A stretch of DNA of 64,000 nucleotides from Callorhinus ursinus (taxonomy: Eukaryota; Chordata; Mammalia; Carnivora; Otariidae): contig NW_020312817.1 of the NCBI RefSeq assembly GCF_003265705.1, forward strand, positions 53,018,514 through 53,082,513. Direction: 5' to 3'. This document shows positions 57,640 to 64,000 of the stretch, one piece after another (positions within the stretch are counted from its first letter, which is position 1; the number at the start of each line of letters is the position of its first letter). Under the pieces are notes generated by a model. The model was not told the DNA's origin. It was given only the letters and a program-made list of their open reading frames with translations, and did no database searches. The position numbers and the translations under genes were made by a program.

Positions 57640-58035
57640 CAGCGGCAAACACTTATGTCTTGTTCACTTGTAGCAACTGTTCTAAGTGCTTTATCTCCAT
57701 TAACTCATTTAATCCCCGGGTGCCTGGGTGGCTCAGTTGGTTAAGCGACTGCCTTCGGCTCAGGTCATGATCCTGGAGTCCCTGGATCGAGTCCCACATC
57801 GGGCTCCCTGCTCAACAGGGAGTCTGCTTCTCCCTCTGACCCTCTTCCCTCCCGTGCTCTCTCTCATTTTCTCTCTCTCAAATAAATAAATAAAAACTTA
57901 AAAAAAAAATAACTCATTTAATCCCCATAACAAGTCTGTGAGGCAGGTTCCACTATTATCATCTCATTTTGCAGATGAGGAAGCCAAGGCACGGAGCTGT
58001 GAAGTACCCAGTCCAAGGTTCCCATGGTGGCAGTC
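57640..58035 (-). mobile_element. MIR SINE, split by a young SINE
   Basis: CAACTGTTCTAAGTGCTTTATC (left) and CATTTTGCAGATGAGGAAGCCAAGGC (right) flank the SINE 57718-57909. The TSD taactcatttaatcccc at 57701-57717 and 57910-57926 is MIR text. Confidence 0.85.
57718..57909 (+). mobile_element. CAN-SINE, younger subfamily, within a MIR
   Basis: Perfect 17-bp TSD taactcatttaatcccc at 57701-57717 and 57910-57926; GGTTAAGCGACTGCCTTCGG head. Confidence 0.96.
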
Positions 58036-59123
58036 TAAGCTTGATCTCCAGATATGCTCATGGTAAGCACATGCGGGACCTCTCTCCCTTCTTTGCTACT
58101 TCTAGAACCTTTGGAGCACCAGGGATTATTTATATCTTTACAAGGAGGGGAAAAAAAGCAGTTGATTGGTCTTTTCTCCCAAATTCTGACTCTCCCATTT
58201 CTGATGGCTTTTGTATTTTTTTTTTCTCCAGACAGTTTAACCAAAGTGAGTACTGATTACAGAGATTATGGACAACGATGAAAATTAACTTATTGAATTT
58301 GCATAAAAAATCCTGTGTCCTTCCCACAACGGTCTCTTAGGGCTCTTTCATTCTATAGGCTGGACTGCTTGGGTGACAGATTCGCTTAAATATGAGAGCA
58401 AACCTGATCACTCAGGAGGACAAGGAGGAGCTGGTGAGTCAAGCTTGGGATACCAGGGACACAGGACTCCCCTGATTAGGCCCATAGTTTTGATGAAGGG
58501 GGTGCTTTTCCAAAGGAGGCCTCCAACAGCCAAGATGGGAAGTTGTAAGTGGGGTGAGGGTGGCGGAAGAAGTAGGAAGGGATCTGTTGGATCAAAGCCA
58601 GAGGAAATACTTACTGGTTCATTAATCATAGGATGCCATAGGATTGGCTTTGCCTCTGGGTGTGGGGGCAGCAACCTATGCTTTAAACAAACAGCCCCAT
58701 CACTCAACAATAATTAGCAGCAACAATAAGCATCTTCAATGGGGCAAGATTGACAGGTGGCCGACAACATGCAGCCTCAAGCCTGGCCTGAGCTTGAATG
58801 CCACACCTGTGGAGCCAACCAGTCCATGGTCAGGCAGCCCGCAGGGTCATGGGCACAGAGGTGACATGTTCTTTCTTGGGCCATTTGCCAAGAATTTGTT
58901 ATGTCCTAGGCACTGTACCCACGGTCTAGAGAATTGAAGAGACAAGATTAAGTTTGAAAAGTTAAATAGCAGCATAAGAAATACCACATATGTCACATAT
59001 AAGGGATGTAGATACTCAGAGTCAAATTGGAATTCTGGATAGGGATTCCCCACCAGGCAGATGGTAGGGAAGGAGGTCTATATCACACCACCATGTTTCT
59101 TTTATTTTATTTATTTACTTATT
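58036..59123. other. Unassigned DNA
   Basis: CCTAGGCACTGTACCCAC near 58906-58923 hints at an L2 or MIR scrap. Not enough to call. Confidence 0.5.
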
Positions 59124-59311
59124 TTTTTAAGATTTTATTTATTTGACAGAGAGAGAGACAGCGAGAGAGGGAACACAAGCAGGGGGAGTGGGAGAGGGGG
59201 AAGCAGGCTTCCCGCGGAGCAGGGAGCCCAATGCGGGGCTCGATCCCAGGACCCTGGGACCATGACCTGAGCCCTAGGCAGATGCTTAACGACTGAGCCA
59301 CCCAGGCGCCC
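59124..59311 (-). mobile_element. CAN-SINE, long type, well preserved
   Basis: TTTAAGATTTTATTTATTTGACAG to CACCCAGGCGCCCC. Confidence 0.92.
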
Positions 59312-59860
59312 CTACATTTAATTCTTAATCTAGATGGAATTTGTCATATTTTGGTGAATTGTGAGAATTAAGGATTTAACTTCTTTTTCCTAGTTACTGA
59401 TGATTAAAATATTTATCCTTAGCCTCCTGATCTGAAATACTGCAGGGCACCTGGGAGGCTCAGTTGGTTAAGCGTCTGTCTTTCGCTCAGGTCATGATCC
59501 CAGGGTCCTGGGATCAAGACCCGCATCGGCGGGCTCCCTGCTCGTCGGGAAGCCTGCTTCTCCCTCTGCCCCTCCCCCTGCTTGTGCTCTCTCTCTCAAA
59601 TAAATAAATAAAATATTTTTAAAAAATGAAATACTGACTGCATCTTACAGTACATTTCCATGTATACGTGGGTCTGCTTTAGGACTCTCTGGTCTGTTCC
59701 AGTGAATTGTCTATTTGTACACCAGTAACTTCTGTTTTGATCACATTTTCTTTAAATATATCTTAATAGGTGCTAGTGTGAGGTATGCATTATCACGCTG
59801 TTTTTTTCAGAATTTTCTTTGTTCTTTTAAGGTAGACTTCAAAATCAAAGTGCTAGGCCC
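59312..59860 (-). mobile_element. Old LINE-1 (L1M) ORF2 downstream relic
   Basis: ATCTAGATGGAATTTGTCATATTTTGG, CCATGTATACGTGGGTCTGCTTTAGGACTCTC and TCTATTTGTACACCAGTAAC are in the normal L1 reverse-complement order. SINE 59442-59626 interrupts it. Confidence 0.75.
59442..59626 (+). mobile_element. CAN-SINE, long type, within old L1
   Basis: TSD tgaaatactg at 59432-59441 and 59627-59636. Confidence 0.92.
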
Positions 59861-59861
59861 T

Positions 59862-60352
59862 CCTCCCTTGGACTGCACAGTAGAGCTGGAAACCCCACAT
59901 GGGTCATCCCAGTGGAATCCTTTGTATTCATAAGCACCAAACATACCAGGAGCTGGATTTGATGGGCCTGGACTTTCTTCACGATGCAGAAATCACATGG
60001 CTTCTTTAAGGAAGAAGCCCCTCACTGCCATTGACCTTCACATGGGACATTCCATAGTCTCAGACCCAAAGACAGTCCTGTGGACTTTCAGAGCCCCTGT
60101 GGACCTTCAGAGCCCCTGTGTCTCTGCTGCTGTGGCTGCTATAATGCCATACGCCTCCCACAGTAGCCCAGCCACCCTAGCCTGGGGTTTTCCTGTCCAT
60201 CTTGCAGGGGACCCTGCCTCCAGCCAGGGCCCTCTCCACGCCTGGCCTCTTCTGAGGATTTCCTGTGGGTTAGCCCTGGGGATCTTCTCTTAATCTGTTC
60301 TTAAATGTGTTATTCCAGAAAGAATTCTTTGTAATCACCAGCATTGTAATGG
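59862..60352. other. Unassigned DNA with a small tandem repeat
   Basis: TCAGAGCCCCTGTGGACCT followed at once by TCAGAGCCCCTGTG (about 60089-60121). Nothing else. Confidence 0.55.
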
Positions 60353-60368
60353 CTTCTTCCTAGTTTCT

Positions 60369-60564
60369 TTTTTTTTTTTTTAAGATATTTATTTATTTAT
60401 TTATTTGACAGAGAGCACAAGCAGGTGGAGTAGCAGGTAGAGGGAGAGGGAGAAGCAGGCTCCCTGTTGAGCAGGGAGCCCGATGGCGGGCTTGATCCCA
60501 GGACCCCGGGACCATGACCCGAGCTGAAGGCACTTGCTCCACCAACTGAGCCACCTAGGCGCCC
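60369..60564 (-). mobile_element. CAN-SINE, long type
   Basis: Perfect 16-bp TSD cttcttcctagtttct at 60353-60368 and 60565-60580. Confidence 0.95.
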
Positions 60565-60591
60565 CTTCTTCCTAGTTTCTAATGTGCACAC

Positions 60592-60792
60592 ATTTTTTTT
60601 TTAAAAGATTTTATTTATTTATTTGACAGAGAAAGACACAGTGAGAGAGGGAACACAAGCAGGGGGAGTGGGAGAGGGAGAAGCAGGCTCCCCACCAAGC
60701 AGGGAGCCCGATGCGAGACTGGATCCCAGGACCCTGGGATCATGACCTGAGCCGAAGGCAGACGCTTAACAACTGAACCACCCAGGCGCCCC
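60592..60792 (-). mobile_element. CAN-SINE, long type, just beside the previous one
   Basis: TTTAAAAGATTTTATTTATTTATTTG to CACCCAGGCGCCCC. Confidence 0.92.
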
Positions 60793-60894
60793 ATGCATGC
60801 ATGTTTTTACCTATTTCACATTTGCTTGGTTCTTTCTTTTTGTTTGTTTGTTTGCTTCTGTAATGTTTGATTGACTAATTGATCTTTCTGAAGT

Positions 60895-61033
60895 GACTTT
60901 TTGCAGGATCTTTTTTATTGAGGAGTAACGAACATACAGTAAAGTCACAAATCCTAAGCATACATCTCAGTGAATTTTTATAATGTGTATACTCTATAAC
61001 CACCACCCTGATCAAGATATTTCTTGTAGTGTT
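60895..61033 (-). mobile_element. Old LINE-1 (L1M) 3'UTR relic
   Basis: TTTATTGAGGAGTAACGAACATACAGTAAAGTCAC and ACTCTATAACCACCACCCTGATCAAGATAT are typical L1M 3'UTR in reverse complement. Confidence 0.75.
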
Positions 61034-61047
61034 AAGAAGCTGTGGTG

Positions 61048-61232
61048 GGGGGGACTCCTGGGTGGCTCAGTCGGTTAGGCATTTGCCTTTGGCTCAGGTC
61101 GTGATCCTGGGGTCCTGGGATCAAGCCCCACATCAGGCTCCCTGCTCAGCGGGGAACCTGCTTCTCCCTCTGCCTGCAGCTCCCCCTGCTTGTGCTCTCT
61201 CTCTCAAATAAATAAAATCTTTATGAAAAAAA
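61048..61232 (+). mobile_element. CAN-SINE, long type
   Basis: Perfect 14-bp TSD aagaagctgtggtg at 61034-61047 and 61233-61246. Confidence 0.94.
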
Positions 61233-61317
61233 AAGAAGCTGTGGTGAGAGATTGATGGAGAGGGAAATCATGAATCTGTCCCTAAGCTCCTGTCTTTTTT
61301 AAAAAATATTTTTATTT

Positions 61318-61508
61318 TTTATTTTCTTAAAGATTTTATTTATTTATTTGAGAGAGAGAGAGAGAAAGCAGGAGCAGGGGGAGAGGCAGAGGGAGAAGGA
61401 GGCTCCCCGCGGAGCAGGGACCTGGATGCGGGGCTCGATCCCAGCACCCCGAGATCATGACCTAAGCTGAAGGCAGACACTTAACGGACTGAGCCACCCA
61501 GGCGCCCC
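61318..61508 (-). mobile_element. CAN-SINE, long type, first of a head-to-tail pair
   Basis: TTAAAGATTTTATTTATTTATTTG to CACCCAGGCGCCCC, followed at once by the next copy. Confidence 0.92.
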
Positions 61509-61712
61509 TCTTTTTTTTTTTAAGATTTATTTATTTTAGAGAGAGCGTGCACAGGGGTGGGGAGAAGAGGGAGAGAGAGAATCTCAGGCAGAATCCCCAC
61601 TGAGCATAGAGCTTGACACCCACCCCGTGTGATTTGATCACGACCCTGAGATCATGACCTGAGCCAAAATCAAGAGTCAGATGCTTAACTGACTGAGCCA
61701 CCCAGGCACCCC
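61509..61712 (-). mobile_element. CAN-SINE, older subfamily, second of the pair
   Basis: TTTAAGATTTATTTATTTTAGAGAG to CACCCAGGCACCCC; carries the AAAATCAAGAGTCAG box of older copies. Confidence 0.9.
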
Positions 61713-61839
61713 TCCCATCTTTTTCTAGAACTGTCTTTAAAGGGTGTTAAGGAGGGAGCCACACTTCAAGTCAAGTGTGTAAGTGGTGTAGAGAGCAGAA
61801 TGGTAAGGAGTGGTGGGTCGTGTTCTGGTCCTCCCCTCA

Positions 61840-61985
61840 CTAGCCCATGGGACTTCTGTGCCTCAGTTTCAGCAACTGTAAAATGGGAGTAGATGATAGC
61901 TCCTACGTCACAAGGTTGTCATGAAGATTACATGAGGTAGTACATGTAAGTGCACAAAAAATGTTAATTGTTGTTTTGTTATTAA
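61840..61985 (+). mobile_element. MIR SINE relic
   Basis: GTGCCTCAGTTTCAGCAACTGTAAAATGGGAGTAG then CACAAGGTTGTCATGAAGATTACATGAGG is MIR in sense. Confidence 0.75.
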
Positions 61986-62005
61986 TTAGGAGGAGGAGGA
62001 GGCGG

Positions 62006-62162
62006 CAGTGGTTCTTAATGAAGGGTACACATCAGAATCACCTGGGGCACTTTTGCAAAATACACGTGCTCACCCTGGCCAGATCTATTGAGTCAGAATC
62101 TATATTTTAAACACCTCTCCAAGGCATTCTGTTGCTCATCTGTGGTTAAGAATCACAGGGCT
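62006..62162 (+). mobile_element. MER5-like hAT-Charlie non-autonomous DNA transposon
   Basis: Starts CAGTGGTTCTTAATG and ends GTGGTTAAGAATCAC; the ends are inverted repeats. Internal ATCAGAATCACCTGGGGCAC and TTGAGTCAGAATCT are typical. A possible 8-bp TSD is ggaggcgg (61998-62005) against ggaggtgg (62163-62170), 7 of 8. Confidence 0.75.
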
Positions 62163-62170
62163 GGAGGTGG

Positions 62171-63104
62171 CCATGACTGGAAGCAGGAAGACCAGTGGGT
62201 GGCCCCCGTGATAGGGCTGGAGAAGGTCAGAGCTGGGCAGATTCATGGCAGAATGGAGAGGTGGCCAAAATGTGGTGACCTTGGGTGGGGAGCAAGGAAG
62301 GAAGGGGAGGAGTCTGGGGTGACTCATAGGGTGCTGACCTGGGTGATAGAGTGAGCAGGTGGAGGATGAGCCAGAAACCAGAATACAGGAAGGGGGCATG
62401 GGGCCAGCGGGCCAGTGATTGTTCTAATTCTCCTTGGGATTGTTGATGGAGGCTCCTGGTAGAAATAACAAGTTAGAATTTGGGTCTCTAGGCCTGCGCT
62501 TATGGTGTTTTCCAGGGAGTCATTGCTGTGAAGGAGACAGAGCCACGGACCTAGTCATAGAGCAAATGTTGAGGGCCAGAGAGGGCCAAGTTCATAAGCA
62601 TCCACCTCTGGGAAGGCCTTGTCCACTTTTTCTTACTCCCTCCCTAGAAATAGAGAAGTGCTTATTTCTTGTGTAATAACCCCCTTGCTGAGGACTCTTA
62701 GGGAATAAACTCTCACCTGAAGATGAATAATAACTGTGGGTCACTTTGTCACAGTTCTCAAAGTTTTCCACATCCCCTGATAGAGGAGGTTATCTTTATT
62801 CTTTAGTATCCTCAGACAGCACATTCGGCTAGGGCAATGTCTTCTGACATCCCTTCATCCCGCATGCTGGCACACATACTCAGCTTATGATAGATGGCTT
62901 CTAATGCTCTGGCTTTCTTCATATCAACCAGTTACTCTTTGGTAAGAATTTAGGTTATTCCAGTACCTCTCCCAAGACATTTGCATTTAGAACTATAGGT
63001 GTAATAGAAATAATGGAAGTTGCTGGATTCCTGAGGGAAGGCAATCCTGGAATGAATTAATCATTTGCGCATTCTAGAATACTCCTGTCCAGTAGACCTT
63101 GCTG
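62171..63104. other. Unassigned DNA
   Basis: Nothing recognised. Confidence 0.55.
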
Positions 63105-63245
63105 CGTTGATGGAAATGTTCTGTGTTATACAACATGATGGCCACTAGCCATATGTGGCTATTGAGAGTTTGAAATGTGGCTAGTATAACTGAGGAACTG
63201 AATTTTTCATTTTAATTAATTAAGAGTTAAATTTAAATTGACAAA
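63105..63245 (+). mobile_element. Probable non-autonomous DNA transposon relic
   Basis: GATGGCCACTAGCCATATGTGGCTATTGAG and GAAATGTGGCTAGTATAACTGAGGAACTGAATTTTTC form a recurrent mammalian repeat. I recognise the text but not its name. SINE 63248-63435 lies at its right end. Confidence 0.6.
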
Positions 63246-63247
63246 AG

Positions 63248-63435
63248 GGGTGCCTGGGTGGCTCGGTCGTTAAGTGTCTGCCTTTGGCTCAGGTCATGAT
63301 CCCAGGGTCCTGGGATATCGAGCCCCGCATTGGGCTCTCTGCTCAGTGAGAAGCCTGCTTCTCCCTCTCCCTCTGCCTGCCTCTCTGCCTGCTTGTGCTC
63401 TCTCTTTCTGTCAAATAAATAAATTAATTAAAAAA
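63248..63435 (+). mobile_element. CAN-SINE, long type
   Basis: TSD aatttaaattgacaaaag at 63230-63247 and 63436-63453, 18 of 18. Confidence 0.96.
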
Positions 63436-63453
63436 AATTTAAATTGACAAAAG

Positions 63454-64000
63454 AAAAGCAGGTACTATCACTGAGAGGTAGGGGCACTAGGCCAGACACC
63501 ACTCCCTCGACCCTCCCACCCTCAAGGGTCCCCCAAAGGTAACTTTGGGTCTTTGGAATCAAATCAGGCTGCTTCTTCCCACTCTTCTAGCCTCAGCCCC
63601 TCAGTTTACCTCCCCAACAATGCAGGCATCTATAGCTATCCCCCACCGGCCTTTCCCAGCCCTTGTTCACCCCACTCCTTCTTACCATAGGACACTGCCC
63701 ATGCCTTTCCTTCTGGCCTTGCTGCCCCCTCCCTATTCCTGCTCACGCCACAGCAAGCCCCACTTCCCCCAAGAAGGCTTCCCTTACTCCTGTGCCTTCC
63801 AGATGAGGCCAATTTTAGGACCTTGAACAGATTCCTTTTGACTTCTCATCGGGGTGGGGAGGTAGCAGGGATGGGTCTCAGGAAGATGTAGCTGCAGGAT
63901 GGATGTGTGTTAGATTATTGCATTTCAAACTTCCTTGACCACCACTCCCTGTGAGAAATATATCTCATGTCCCAACCACCACACACCTACATACAGGTAT
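63454..64000. other. Unassigned, C-rich DNA at the window edge
   Basis: CAAGAAGGCTTCCCTTACTCC near 63769 may be decayed L2. Not called. Confidence 0.5.

Overview
This is nuclear DNA of a carnivoran mammal, almost certainly a caniform outside the dog family (bear, seal or mustelid type). The evidence is 66 copies, by my reading, of tRNA-Lys-derived CAN-SINEs (boxes reading GGCGCCTGGGTGGCTCAG at the head and AATAAATAAAATCTT before the A tail). They are the subfamilies typical of arctoid carnivores; the canid SINEC_Cf type and the felid type are not seen. Three young carnivore LINE-1 3' ends support this. The window holds no multi-exon host gene that I can recognise. It reads as intergenic or intronic sequence built mostly of interspersed repeats.

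The one gene-like unit is a processed retrocopy of ferritin heavy chain (FTH1) on the minus strand at about 41816-42729. It is intronless, has a short A tail and a perfect 16-bp target-site duplication (TSD), keeps the 5'UTR iron-responsive element, and has an uninterrupted 182-codon reading frame.

Layout: 0-7 kb, CR1/L3, MIR, L2 and old L1 relics with SINEs and a 5'-truncated L1 with perfect TSD (3362-4350). 7-13.2 kb, sparse sequence, a SINE pair sharing target sites, a long L2 and a second short L1. 13.2-22.7 kb, dense SINEs, an old L1 split by a MIR, and a MaLR LTR inside a MIR. 22.7-28.5 kb, a 5.8-kb stretch with no SINE at all. 28.5-32.8 kb, a nested pile: an old L1M broken by three SINEs and by a young minus-strand L1 with an open ORF2 tail. 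32.8-41.8 kb, sparse unique sequence. 41.8-42.7 kb, the FTH1 retrocopy. 44.2-47.7 kb, SINE-free, then an (AC)n tract with a 10-N gap. 50.3-52 kb, a decayed hAT DNA transposon with a readable transposase tail. 52-64 kb, L2, MIR, MER20, MER5-like and old L1 relics with many SINEs.

The SINEs and young L1s fit one mobilisation system: A tails, 10-18 bp TSDs and TT/AAAA-like nick sites show that L1 machinery moved the SINEs and the ferritin mRNA alike. Several SINEs landed inside older SINEs or in their TSDs, which gives relative ages. Repeat boundaries are by eye, generally within 5-20 bases, and exact where a TSD is stated.
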